64,000 nt of DNA from Hemerocallis citrina (lineage: Eukaryota; Streptophyta; Magnoliopsida; Asparagales; Asphodelaceae): contig CM030367.1 of assembly GCA_017893485.1 (NCBI GenBank), positions 140,323,089 to 140,387,088 on the forward strand, read 5' to 3'. The notes under the pieces were generated by a model. It saw nothing but the letters and a program-made list of their open reading frames with translations, made no database searches and was not told the DNA's origin. A program made the translations under genes and the position numbers. Positions 33,738 through 44,385 of this stretch are shown piece by piece (the first letter of the stretch is position 1; each line of letters opens with the position of its first letter).

Positions 33738-34291
33738 ATGGCTCGCAGGGCCCGGAGAGACGGGCCTCCTCTTCAGGACTACCTCGACGGGAATCACGGA
33801 TCAAATAATCCGGGGGCAAACCCCGGACCCCAGCGGAGCGCACCTTACGTCGCCGAACCCGACCTTCGCCGGGTCATCCAGAACCGAAGGGCCAGCCAGG
33901 CCAGGGGAGGGACCGCTTCCAACTCGGCCCCAAACCATTCCAGACTGGCACCCGGGGAAAGACCATCGGTACTCAGCCGCATCGGCCGAATTCCGACGCC
34001 ACAAACCGACCCTACTGACCATGGCGCGGTCACCAGGGCCAAGTTCAGGAGCTTCTGGGACGAAGTCATGGAGGCCCTTCACGGGGTGCCAAGGGCCGCG
34101 ACGCTCGACTGACCCCGTCAAATAAGCGAGGGAAGGAGCTACACTCGTGACGCAACTCCTCCTCCTGAGCACACCGACGAGGTGCTCCGACGCCTCCTAG
34201 AGATGGAGAACCGCCTTGAACACATCGGCGACGAAATCCAAACCCCGTCCTAGGCCGAAGGCCTTCCCGGCCGCCATTCTCTGTCAACATC
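33738..34291 (+). pseudogene. gag N-terminal leader of H
   Basis: ATG 33738 opens a basic, Arg- and Pro-rich frame of 124 residues that ends at TGA 34110-34112. Downstream words such as EMENRLEHIGDEI lie in the same frame, up to another stop near 34250; a frame change near 34280 then leads to the gag core. The region corresponds to the Arg-rich N-terminal part of the M gag. Confidence 0.6.
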
Positions 34292-36372
34292 TTGGAAGCG
34301 GAGATCCCCCGGAACTTCCGGCCTCCGCAGTTCGAAACCTACAACGGTGAGGGTGATCCAGCTGATCACGTGGAGGGCTTCAAGACCCTCATGATGATTC
34401 ATAGCGCTTCGGATCCCCTGTTGTGCCGAGCGTTCCCGGCCACCCTCCGGGGTCCGGCCAGGGAGTGGTTCTCCAAAATCTCCCCCGGCTCAATCTTCTC
34501 GTTCGATCAGCTGGAAGCCAACTTCTTGGCCCACTTCGTCACCAGTAGGAAGGCCGAGAAGACGAGCGCGTCCCTGCTCGACCTCCGGCAGAGGGAGGGG
34601 GAGTCGCTCCGTGACTTCGTCAAGAGGTTCACGGCCGAGGCAAGATCCGTCTCTGCCCTCGACGCTGGGGTCGCCTCGGCCGCCTTCCGACACAATGTTC
34701 GGCACAACCAGCTGAAGGTCTCCTTGGCAAAGAAGCCACCCCTGGACTTTCCCGTCCTTCTTAGCCGAGTCGAGAAGTACATACGAGCTGAAGAAGCTCT
34801 GAACCCAGAGGGCAGCAGAGAAGTCGCAGGGAAGGGCAAATGCAAGGTCGACGAGGTCGAGTCTGCCAGAAAAACGGCAAAGGAGGGAGTCGGCATGAAG
34901 AGGGCACCCCCGGTTCCTCGCTTCGAAAGGTACACTCCCTTGATGCAGAACGTGTCCGCTATCCTCTTAGAAATCGAGGACAAGGGCCTTGTCCGACTAC
35001 CTCCCCGACCAAGCAACAACAAGAAGCGAGACCAACGCTTCTACTGCCGCTTCCATAGGGATCATGGGCACAAAACCGACCAGTGTCGGGCCCTGAAAGA
35101 CGAGATCGAAGCCCTCATCTCCCGAGGGTACCTCCGCGAGTTCACCAGAGAAAGCCAACGAGATCGGAGGGATATGAGAAGCCGGAGGCCTTCGTCTCCG
35201 ACCCCTGTTCCGAACCTCCGCCAGGAGCGGAATGCTGATCCCAAGGAAGTAGAAGGACATGCCATTTTACATTGCGTCCACGGAGGACCAATGGGGGGAG
35301 AGTCGAATACTTCGCGGAAAGCATTCATCCGAGAGTTGAACGCTGTCCAAGACCTCCCCTCGCCCCGCGTACAACCGCTACCTGTCTCCTTCTCCGGCGA
35401 GGACCTCGAAGGCGTCCGCCTTCCTCATTGCGATGCCCTCGTCATTTGCCTCCACATGGAAAATTTTGAAGTTTGCCGGATTCTCGTCGACAACGGCAGC
35501 TCGGTCAACATCCTTTTTCTCGAATCCTTCGAGAATCTCAAGCTGCCCAAAGACAAACTCAAGCCGGCCGGATACACCTTGCACGGGTTCTCTGGCGTCC
35601 CTGTCGTCATAGAAGGAATTGTGACCCTTGACGTCACCGCTGGCTCGGCTCCGATCAGGCGAACCGAATCCATGGACTTCATGGTGGTGAACGTCAAGGC
35701 AACGTACAATGCCATACTCGGCCGGCCCGGGCTGTGCTCCCTTCAAGCGGTACCATCGGCTTACCACTTGAAATTAAAATTCCCCACCGAGCGAGGGGTC
35801 GGCGTTGTCCGTGGCAACCAAGAGGCGGCGCGGTCTTGTTACATGACCGCCGTCGGAGGGGGCATCTTCCCCCTCGACGCCGTCGAGCTCGGGTCCGAGA
35901 AGGGAGGTTCCAATCCTGAGCCAGCCGACGTGCTGAAGGAGGTCCCGTTCGGGACTGCAGACAAGTCGAAATGGTTCCGGGTGAGCTGCTCCCTCTCCGG
36001 AGATTTGAAGTCAGGAATAATCGACTGCATCCGCCGCAACGTCGATCTATTCGCCTGGAAACCCTCCGACATGCCCGGAATATCCGAAGACCTGATCATG
36101 CATCGGCTGAGCGTCATCCCGGGCTCCAAGCCGGTCGCCCAGAAGAGGCGCAAGTTCGCCCCGGAGAGGCAGCAAGCTGTGAAAGAGGAAGTGGACAAAC
36201 TCCTGTCCGCTCGGTTTATTCAGGAGGTCAGCTACCCCGAGTGGTTGGCGAACGTCGTCATGGTTAGGAAGGCGACCGGGGGATGGCGGATCTGTATAGA
36301 CTTCACTGACCTGAACAAGGCATGCCCAAAAGATCCCTTCCCCCTCCTCGGCATCGATGCCTTGATTGACCG
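34292..36372 (+). pseudogene. gag core, protease and start of reverse transcriptase of H
   Basis: One long open frame to the frameshift. Order with residue numbers from 34292: gag core with PPQFETYNGEGDPADHVEGF and FPATLRGPAREWF (about 10-60); zinc-knuckle variant CRFHRDHGHKTDQC, C-x2-H-x4-H-x4-C (about 252-265); aspartic protease with LVDNGSSVNILF, catalytic Asp about 400; reverse transcriptase start with VVMVRKATGGWRICIDFTDL (about 655-675). The DNGSS protease and the HHC-type knuckle are usual for Tat elements. A single-base loss near 36370 moves the rest of reverse transcriptase to another frame; the wrong frame runs on to 36514. Confidence 0.9.
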
Positions 36373-38012
36373 ACCTCGGGACACGAGCTACTATCCTTCA
36401 TGGATGCCTTCTCGGGGTACAATCAGATCCGGATGTTCCCGCCAGACATCGCGAAGACCTCATTCGTCACCGACCAGGGCCTTTTCTGTTACCGCATTAT
36501 GCCCTTCGGGCTGAAAAACGCTGGAGCCACTTACCAACGGCTCGCGAACCGGATTTTTAAAGACCTGGTCGGCCGCAACATGGAGGTCTATGTCGACGAC
36601 ATGCTCGTCAAGAGCTGGGAAGGGCCAGACCACGTCGCCGACCTCGAGGAAGCCTTCGGAGTCCTTCGACGGCACAACATGAGGCTCAACCCGGCCAAGT
36701 GCGCCTTCGGCATCTCCTCAGGAAAATTTCTGGGGTTCATCGTCAGCCAGCGCGGCATCGAAGCGAACCCAGAGAAGATCCAGGCTATAATAGACATGGC
36801 CCCGCCCCGAAATATCAAGGAAGTTCAGAGGCTCACGGGCAGGTTGGCGGCCCTCGGTCGTTTCCTCTCCAAGTCGGAGGAGTTTCCTCTCCAAGTCGGA
36901 GGAGAAGTCTCTCCCCTTCTTCAAAGCCCTGCGAGGGAAAGGAGGCTTCGAATGGGGTGCCCCTCAATAAGAGGCCTTCGAACAGCTGAAGCAGTACCTC
37001 GCCAACCCTCCTCTCCTCAGCAAGCCCGAGCCGGGCGAACCACTGTGGATCTACTTGTCCGCCTCGGATTGTGCCCTCACTGCCGTTCTCGTCCGGGAAG
37101 AGGACGGAGTTCAGAGGCCATTATACTATGTAAGCAAGGTCCTGCTCCCCGCCGAGACAAGGTACGCAAAAATAGAAAAGGTGGCCTACGCTTTTGTCAT
37201 GGCGGCCCGGAAGCTCCACCCCTACTTTCAAGCTCACTTTATCCAAGTACTGACCAACCAGCCCCTAAAAACCGTCCTCCACAAGCCCGAGACCTCCGGC
37301 CGCTTGGTCAAATGGTCGATTAAGCTAAGTCAGTACGACATCGGCTACCAGCTGAGGACGGCAATCAAGGGTCAGGCCCTCGCTGAGTTCATCACCGAAT
37401 GCACCATTTCCGAGCCGCCCAATGTCGAAGGTCCGGATCCGACCTGGGAAGTCTATGTCGACAGATCCTCCTGTGAAACCGGGAGTGGTGCTGGAATCAT
37501 CCTCCAAGGCCCCGACCAATTCCTCCTTCAATACTCCCTCTGCCTCAACTTTCCGGCCTCCAACAACGAGGCGGAATACGAGGCCATGATCGCCGGACTG
37601 ACCCTAGCCCACCGAGCCGGAGCCAAGCAAATTCGGGCCTTCAGCGATTCTCAGCTCGTGTTCAACTAGATCAACGGAGAATACGAGGCCCACGACGACC
37701 GGATGGCGAAGTATTTGGCAGTGGTCCGACGACTCCTAGCCTCCTTCCGCTGCTCCACGGTCGTTAGGGTCCCCAGGGAGCAGAACGCCCAAGTAGATGC
37801 ATTATCAAAACTCGCCTCTTCCTCCTTCGAAGGTCTCGACCAAACGGTACTCATCGAAATCCTCTTAAGGCCCAGCATCAGTGACCAAGACCAAGAGGCG
37901 ATGTGTGTACAAGGCGGCGCCAGCTCGGACAACTGGACCACCCCCATTCGGAAATTCTTGATCAACAATGAGCTTCCTGAAGACCTGGCTGAGGCAAGAA
38001 GGGTCAGGATCT
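36373..38012 (+). pseudogene. Reverse transcriptase body and RNase H of H
   Basis: The correct frame resumes as GHELLSFMDAFSGYNQI. The polymerase site YVDD is at 36589-36600. A 22-bp perfect tandem duplication (36861-36882, 36883-36904) breaks the frame in the connection region, after which FFKALRGKGGFEW continues. RNase H motifs include SASDCALTAVL, and the second RNase H has EVYVDRSS, NNEAEYEAMIAGL and FSDSQLV, so acidic residues are kept. Stops: TAA near 36968, TAG 37667-37669 (CAG expected), TGA 38012-38014 (CGA expected). Confidence 0.9.
36861..36904 (+). repeat. 22-bp perfect tandem duplication inside pol of H
   Basis: TTTCCTCTCCAAGTCGGAGG plus AG occurs twice back to back. Removing one copy restores the frame to SKSEEKSLPFFKAL. 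Confidence 0.95.
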
Positions 38013-39189
38013 GAGCTGAAAGGTTCGTCATGATCGACGACATCCTCTTCAAATGCTCGTACACACTGGCAGACGGGAAGCCATACCTCCGTTGCCTCGC
38101 CAGTGACGAAGCTAGTTACGCCCTGAGAGAGCTTCATGAGGGATCGGCGGATGCCATATGGGGAGCAGATCACTCGCTCGAAAGGCCCTGAATCAGGGGT
38201 ACTATTGGCCCACCATGCTGCAAGACTCCCAAGAGCTAGTCAAGAGGTGCGGCCCGTGCCAGAGGTTCTCCCCTATCAAGAGACTCCCTCAAGCCAACCT
38301 CTGATCCCTGGCTAGTCCCACGCCATTCGCCATGTGGGGCATGGATCTGGTGGGCCCCTTTCCCGTAGCCACCAGACAGAGGAAGTTTCTGAAAGTCGCC
38401 ATCGACTATTTCACCAAATGGCTCGAGGCCGAGCCACTGTCCAGCATCACCGAGAGCCAAACCCAGCAATTTTTCTAGAAAAATATTATTTGCCGGTTCG
38501 GAATCCCACAGGTTCTCATCACGGACAATGAGACCCAATTCGCAGGTCAAAACTTCCGAAAATTCTGCGAGGACATCGGCGTCCAGCAACGCTTCTCCGC
38601 TATATGCCACCCTCAATCCAACGGCCAAGCGGAGAACGCGAATAGGTAAATCCTCGACGGGATTAAGAAATGCCTCGACAGTTCCCCCAAGGGACAATGG
38701 GTTGAAGAGCTGCCCAGCGTGCTGTGGGAACACTGCACCACCAAGAGGATCCCTACGGGAGAGACGCCATTTAGCTTGACCTACGGGACAGAGGCGGTGA
38801 TCCCCGTCGAGGTCGGCCTACCTTCTCCCCGGATCATGGCCTTCGACGAAGTGGACAACTCATCAGGCCTAAGGGCCAACCTGGACCTCGTTTCCGAGGT
38901 CAGGGAAAAGTCTTCCGTCCGAAGGAGCATCTACCAACAATAGATTGAGAGATTTTACAACAAGAAGGTCCGCCTAACGGACATCAAGCCCGGGGACCTC
39001 GTGCTACGCAAGTTGTCCGTCTCCGACCCGACCAAGAAGAGGAAGCTGGCCCCCAACTGGGAAGGCCCATACAGGATAGCCGAGGCTATACGCTCCGGCA
39101 CGTACCGACTGGTGGATTTGGAGGGTCGAGCGATCAAGCGACCCTGGAACGCCGAGCACCTAATGAAGTTCCTAGAAGAGCGGATATAG
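38013..39189 (+). pseudogene. Integrase of H
   Basis: The HHCC zinc finger region has NQGYYWPTMLQDS and CGPCQRFS. The catalytic triad is intact: Asp 38344-38346 (MWGMDLVGPF), Asp 38524-38526 (ITDNETQF) and Glu 38632-38634 (HPQSNGQAENA). The C-terminal region ends with LAPNWEGPYRIAEAI and AEHLMKFLEERI. There is a frame change near 38140 and stops near 38303, 38476, 38647 and 38941. No chromodomain is seen, as expected for Tat. Confidence 0.9.
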
Positions 39190-39659
39190 ATTTCTTGCTT
39201 GGCTAATGTAAATAATGATCTTCTGTAAGCTTTCTTATGTAAAAGGCCATTAGCGCCCCTCTCTATATGTATGAAAGAGATCCCTTTTTGTTAAACTCCA
39301 AATGCCTCGGTAGGTCCGACCCAACGCCGGACAAAGGAATCGCTTCCTCAAAACGGCGGCACCCGAGTCATCACTCCGGTGCCGGCCACCGAGGTCTAGG
39401 TAGGTCAGAACCGGCCCCAAGCCAAGGAGTCGCCTTAACGCCCCACGGCGCCCAAGAGGCCAAACCCGGTACCGATCCCCCACGGATCAACGGGTCCGAC
39501 CCTCAACGTCACAGACAATCAATTAACAAATTCATCAGAGCAAAGAGTGGGAGAAAACCCCTTATTTATATCCCCTTATTACTTCTGAAAATGCACAAAG
39601 ACCGTTACAGGACCACTCCACTCATCTAAACAGAAAGAAGTTACTGGCTGAAGGACATC
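39190..39659. other. Non-coding spacer after integrase of H
   Basis: Contains diverged repeats of a GGTAGGTCxGACCC..GCCGG..AAGGAxTCGC word at about 39310-39350 and 39395-39435. Otherwise nothing recognised. It would be the 3' UTR of both the sense pol and the antisense gene. Confidence 0.5.
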
Positions 39660-40210
39660 TTAGGGCCCCTCGGGTCCAACAGAGGGTAATCTCACTCCGA
39701 TCGAACGGCTAGGAGCCCTCTCCTCGTCATAGTGATCCTTGGACTCTGCCAGTGTCGACACGCCGACCACGGAGCTCTGGGCGTCAGCCGGTCGAACACG
39801 CTCTAGCAACAGCAACGCCGAGGGAACCCCCTCCGTTTGCCGAGCTCCCGAGGAGGATCCCGTCCTCGTCCCAGACATACCCAGCATCGTCTTATAACGA
39901 TGTATCTCCATCTCCTTCTCCACTATGATGTCACGAAGGAGCCTCTCAGACGAGGGTCGCTGCACCGATGCGCTCGACATGGTGTACCCAAGGCCGACGC
40001 TTCCGAGGTCCCGATCCACCATCGCCCTCTTCAGCCAGGTCGCCTCCGCGCTCAATGCCTCGGACTTATGCCGATAGTAGTTGAAGGCGGCATCTTGATC
40101 ACGGGCCCCCTCGCGGTAGCGGACCAATGTGGCCTCCAGGACCTTGATTTTACTCCGGAGCCATGCCACATCGGAGCGACGGGGATCCGCCTCGAGAAGG
40201 ATAGCCGTTA
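39660..40210 (-). pseudogene. Antisense coiled-coil gene (second) of H, last exon
   Basis: On the - strand, TTTTAG at about 40211-40216 acts as a 3' splice site for a frame that starts VTAILLEADPRRSDVAWLRSK and runs to a stop at 39660. Heptad-like charged and hydrophobic residues predict a coiled coil. J has a comparable unit at 54569-55414 with its own TTTTTTCAG acceptor. No internal stop is present in H. I do not recognise a family beyond general coiled coil. It may be a downstream exon of the Transposase_28 gene or a separate gene. Confidence 0.5.
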
Positions 40211-40337
40211 CCTAAAAGGAAACCAATCACCACTCAAAACACATCGGCAAAAGGGTCCGAAAATATCCGAGGTCAAACTACTTGGCCAATTAAAAAGTCC
40301 TTTTTATATATAAAAATAAAATTCCGTACAAAAATGT

Positions 40338-40351
40338 GGTGGCCAGTCCGC
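40338..40351 (-). other. Conserved 14-nt block in the antisense 3' region
   Basis: GCGGACTGGCCACC on the - strand, downstream of exon 3. The same 14 nt is at 54363-54376 on the + strand in J, also just downstream of the corresponding exon. The two elements differ strongly around it. Confidence 0.6.
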
Positions 40352-40435
40352 GGTCGGCAAATACAACGAAGAAAAGAAAAAAGACAAAAACAGGGAGACA
40401 AGCAGCCTAGTTCCCCACCTCTGCGTCGGCTGGGT

Positions 40436-40861
40436 TCACAGGAGGGTCGACAGCCGATCCGACACCGTTTGAAGGCCCACGTCCCCTTCGGGGGTCTTCG
40501 ACTTCGGCTCGACTTCCAAGTCATAATCGAGGCCGGTCAGATCGATGGTCGGATAGAAGTGCCTCACATGGCTGAGGGCCTTCTCATAGACCTCGTTCTG
40601 GGCCGCAATCACCATGTCCTGGCCCGTCGTCGTCAACACCTCCTTCTCCTTCGCAAACTTCTTCTTCAGGAGGCCCACCTTCTTAGCCCACTCGGCCTCC
40701 TTGGCCTCGAGCTCGACCTTCAGCTACTGCTCCCTCTTGTGCGAGCCCTCAAGCTCGATCTTCATCTCCTTCATCTCCTGCTGATATTTATCCGCCCGTC
40801 CTCGCTCTTGCTCCACGGCCGCCTCGTAATGGCTCTTCACCTTAGCCGCCTGCAGACAAAC
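40436..40861 (-). pseudogene. Antisense Transposase_28-type gene of H, exon 3
   Basis: Starts after a CCGCAG acceptor with VCLQAAKVKSHYEAAVEQE and runs 141 codons to TGA at 40436-40438, with one in-frame TAG at 40724-40726 (Gln expected). The exon is a long coiled coil followed by a conserved tail with HVRHFYPTIDLTGLDYDLE. J exon 3 has HVKARFLEFDRSGYGL at the same place. Confidence 0.7.
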
Positions 40862-40937
40862 CTGCGGCAACCGAGAACGGCTCAGGGAAAACTCGCTTCA
40901 CGAAAAATTACAAGGGAAGGGGGGTCGGCAGACTTAC
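40862..40937 (-). other. Intron 2 of the antisense gene of H (76 bp, phase 0)
   Basis: Donor GTAAGT and acceptor TTGCCGCAG on the - strand. Splicing joins QASVL to VCLQAAK without a frame change. The J intron 2 is in the same place with donor GTAAGT. Confidence 0.75.
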
Positions 40938-41371
40938 TAGCACGCTCGCCTGCGACAGACGCGTGAACGCCTCCTCCACGGTCTCGCCACTCATGTTCTC
41001 CCGGTCCCGGGGAGTCGCCAACTTCTCCACCACCTCGATGGCGTTGGGCACGCGAGTCAGGCTGTCCCCCTCCCGAATTGACTAGGTCGACGCCCACGAC
41101 CGCTGCACCTCCTCCACCACTACGTCCACTCCCTCGGCTCCGACCATAGGGGCCTTCCCCTTGCTGCGATCGACCGCCTTGGCCGGGACCGGGCTCATCG
41201 GAGCGACCACCTCCTTGCCCGTCTCCGAGCACGTCCTCTTCGTCCGTTGGTCGCCCGGGGCCTCGGAGCCGACCTGGGACGACTCCCTCGTCCTCTTCGC
41301 TTGGCCCCCCTCCTCGGCCTTCTGCTTCTTCAGGGCGAGCCTCCTGTCCTTAATCGATTCTGGGTCCATAC
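40938..41371 (-). pseudogene. Antisense Transposase_28-type gene of H, exon 2
   Basis: Begins within a split Ser codon before MDPESIKDRRLALKKQ; Lys-rich, low-complexity first half, then TRVPNAIEVVEKLATP and EEAFTRLSQASVL. One TAG at 41082-41084 where Gln is likely. 434 nt. Confidence 0.7.
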
Positions 41372-41443
41372 CTGCAAGAAGACCCATTAAGGACAATGAG
41401 CTCGAAAGAATGACAAAACAAGGAAAAAGAAACGACTACATAC
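41372..41443 (-). other. Intron 1 of the antisense gene of H (72 bp, phase 1)
   Basis: Donor GTATGTAG and acceptor TTCTTGCAG on the - strand. Splicing joins GLSPAES to SMDPESIK in frame. J has an intron of 91 bp in the same phase after GLSPIDP. Confidence 0.75.
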
Positions 41444-42659
41444 TAGACTCAGCCGGGCTCAGTCCGGTGCCGACCAGATGACCCTCCGTCACCCTCGGCC
41501 AGCTGATGCTGTGCCCCAGCCGCAGGCGCTCGACATATCTCCACTCCTCGGCAGACAGATCCTTCTGCCTTGGCGCTTTGAAGTTTGGCTTGAAAAAATT
41601 CCACCGGGTGGGGATGTCCCAAGGCTCGGAGCTCCGGATCACAAAGTATTTCCGCTTCCACTCCTTAATGGAGTCCGGATGACCATGGACTATCTTCCCC
41701 CGGCTCCGAGGGGAGATATAAAAAAACCCCTCGGACTCCCCCGACGAGCTGATCCCCAATATCGCGCGGAACACCTCCAACCAGAGCGGCACCTTCCTCT
41801 CCTCGCAGAGCAACACGAAGCATACCATCTGCTTCCAGGAGTTCGGTCCATACTGCATTGGGGCCAGAGACGCCCAATTGAGCACCTTCCAGATGAACGG
41901 GTGAATCGGCAGCCTCAGCCCGGAACCGAATGCGTCTATGGGGAAGATGCAGTACCATTCTGGTAGCAGGTTGATGGGACAGAGATCGGGGCTCGGCAAC
42001 ATCAGCTTGTAACCGGACCCAATGTGGAAGGCCGACTGAACCACCTCCAGATCACCTGCCTCCAGGATGGTCGGCAGCGCATCCATCCTCACCTTCTTCC
42101 GACTCGGCGAGGAAGGCTGCACCCCGTACAGCTCCTTGTCGGAGAGGTCGTCCGGATACCGTCTAATCGGCTTCGGCCGCAGTGGTGACCCTGTCACTAT
42201 GTTCCGAACAGGGGACGTCTCCCTCGGACGGCTGACCTTCGCCCCCTTCTGCCTTGGCATCTTCTTCTTCTTGGCCCTCTCCGACGAAGGGGTGGCCAGG
42301 GGTTCGAGGACGGCCACCGTTGAGGAGGAGCCTGCACCCCGATTCTGCCTCTGAGCAACGAATCTCCTCCCAGCACCCTTCCTCCGATCCTCAGCCGCTT
42401 CGGTCTCCCCGTTGCCCTCGCTGTCACTACTGCCCTCATCCGACACCGAATCCAATATCTGCACCTCATCCAAGCCATCACTACTGACCTCCTTCTCAGA
42501 GTCGCTGCTCTGCACCACGTACGGCTTCCGGACACGAAAGGGCTTCACATCATACACCCTTGTGTCCTTTGACCACGACGTCGAATCTGAGAGCCCTGCG
42601 CCAGGGTTGTCTTCCCCCCTCGAGGTCGAAGCTGACGAGCCAGACTGAGCCCTAGACAT
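41444..42659 (-). CDS. Antisense Transposase_28-type gene of H, exon 1 (open)
   Basis: ATG at 42659 opens 405 codons without a stop. The first 190 residues are Ser-, acid- and basic-rich and disordered. The second half matches the 'putative gypsy type transposon' family (Pfam Transposase_28 as I recall it): LRLPIHPFIWKVLNWASLAP, QYGPNSWKQMVCFVLLCEE, EWKRKYFVIRSSEPWDIPTRW. Function is unknown; such accessory ORFs accompany Tat-lineage elements, and maize Grande has an antisense one. A TATA box lies 160 bp upstream. The frame has survived better than pol in the same element. Confidence 0.8.
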
Positions 42660-42811
42660 GCTAACGGAATAAATCTAAAACTAACCTGTGTTGCCTCGGA
42701 AAAACGAGCCGGTGCTGCTAATTGAGAGGACGAGTGCCGAGGTACTTTTGTTTTTCTTTTAAGGAAGGCAGCGAGAGAGAGAGAGATGGAGGAAAACAGG
42801 AGGGGAGTGGG

Positions 42812-42819
42812 GGTATTTA
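42812..42819 (-). promoter_or_regulatory. Antisense TATA box of H
   Basis: TATAAATA on the - strand, 153-160 bp before the ATG at 42659. A second TATAAATA is at 43550-43557 on the same strand. J has TATAAAA at 51857-51863, about 166 bp before its ATG. Confidence 0.65.
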
Positions 42820-43742
42820 TAGAGGAAATGTTGACTCCTCGATTCTCGCGTTACTGTTCCTTGATTTGCGTGAGACAATTCCTTGGGGATCATGCCACTC
42901 CTCGATTTTCGCGTTACTATCCCGTGACGTCACCCGTTTGGGCGGTTGGCAACCCCTCGGTTCCCCGCTCAAATGCCGCCGGACTCAGGAGTCAGCCCGG
43001 ACAGAAGGCCTCGGCACCCTAGCACCACCACTTAAAGTTTTGTTTAAAGTTTTAAGGCACTTGCCTTGGACGAGCGCCCCGGGCTCCAGAACTTGGTCGG
43101 ATCCCCTCTCACCCGCGAGCAAATCGGGGCTTACGGCCTCAGAAGCTGAAACCCCGAATTGTTCGAGGGTGGGAGAGAATCCACCATCTCCTGGGACCCT
43201 ATCGGAAAATGGATCGACCCGCCTCCCATCACTGCCTCCTCCGGGCAGACAGCCCTCAGAAACCGTCGGCCCAGAAGGAAGACAGTGATGACAGAGGAGC
43301 CATCCATCCGAGGCTCCTTATCCCCCGGGCCCAGACCTCAGTCGATACCCCTCCCGTCCCGACCTCTCTTGGGCAAACAACCCCGTCAGGGCCGTCGACC
43401 CAAGAGAAGATCCGGACGGCAGAGTAACCACCAATCCGGGGCTCCCAGAGTTGAAGCTTTTTAAGTATCAGGCGTCCACCGAAGGCAGACACCTCTGAGG
43501 GTCGGTGGACCACTCCCGATGTGATCAAAATAGCAGTGGGGGCGTGGGGTATTTATAGCCTCCCCCAAGACCTACCATTATGGCCCCTGGGAAGCCAAGC
43601 AGCGGGAGCCCCAACCATCACGCCTGGGGAATTGAAGCGCTGCATTTATTAGGGGACATCATCAATGCCCCTGGGGAGTAGGAACGCCACACACACCCCG
43701 GAGCACCATTAGCAGTCTGCGAAATAGTGATCAGCTCAGGGC
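42820..43742. other. Spacer with likely antisense promoter of H
   Basis: No ORF supported. Contains GATTCTCGCGTTACT repeated at about 42840 and 42906, and the second - strand TATA. Upstream regulatory region by position. Confidence 0.5.
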
Positions 43743-44270
43743 AGCCTTCCCACAAAGGCACAACGGCTTGCCATCGTCCTTGCCGACCCGTAAACCCTCG
43801 TCAACCCGAGGTCAGGTCGAGCACCAGGGTAGCCTTCCCACGAAGGCACAACGGCTCGCCATCGTTCTTGCCGACCCGTAAACCCTCGTCAACCCGAGGT
43901 CAGGTCGAAAACCAGCTCAGCCTTCCCACGAAGGCACAACGGCCCGCCATCGTCCTTTCTGACCCGTAAACCCTCGTCAACCCGAGATCAGGTCGAGCAC
44001 CAGGGCAGCCTTCCCACAAAGGCACAATGGCTCGCCACCGTCCTTGCCGACCCGTAAACCATCGTCAACCTGAGGTCAGGTTAAGCACCAGGACAGCCTC
44101 CCCACGAAGGCACGACTTCTCGCTGTCGTCCTTGCCGACCCGTAAACCCTCGTCAACCCGAGGTCAGGCCGAGCACCAGGGCAGCCTTCCCACCAAGGTG
44201 CGATGGCTCGCCATCATCATTACCGACCCGTAAACCCTCGCCAGTCCGAGGTCAGGCCGAGCACCCCGGA
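43743..44270 (+). repeat. Tandem array of six 88-bp units near the 3' end of H
   Basis: AGCCTTCCCACxAAGGCAC starts at 43743, 43831, 43919, 44007, 44095 and 44183, exactly 88 bp apart (the fifth reads AGCCTCCC). Each unit contains GACCCGTAAACC and CGAGGTCAGG. Arrays at this place are known in Tat/Ogre elements and can seed satellites. Confidence 0.95.
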
Positions 44271-44369
44271 CTCGCCGTCCGCGCCGGCCCCAGGGGCCCC
44301 CGGGAAAACCCTCTCCCGTTTCTTCTCCATGACTAAACATACTCCTCCACGGCTAACTCGCACCCCCGC

Positions 44370-44385
44370 AGGAGTGGGGGGCTTG
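44370..44385 (+). other. Polypurine tract of H
   Basis: AGGAGTGGGGGGCTTG directly before the 3' LTR. J has GGGAGTGGGGGGCTCG on the - strand. Confidence 0.85.

Noticed and set aside
33801..36198. Several - strand ORFs over gag-protease of H
   Set aside because: Shadow frames of the sense polyprotein in GC-rich DNA; no motifs.
43743..44270. CRISPR-like array
   Set aside because: Units are contiguous 88-bp repeats without unique spacers, in a plant retroelement.
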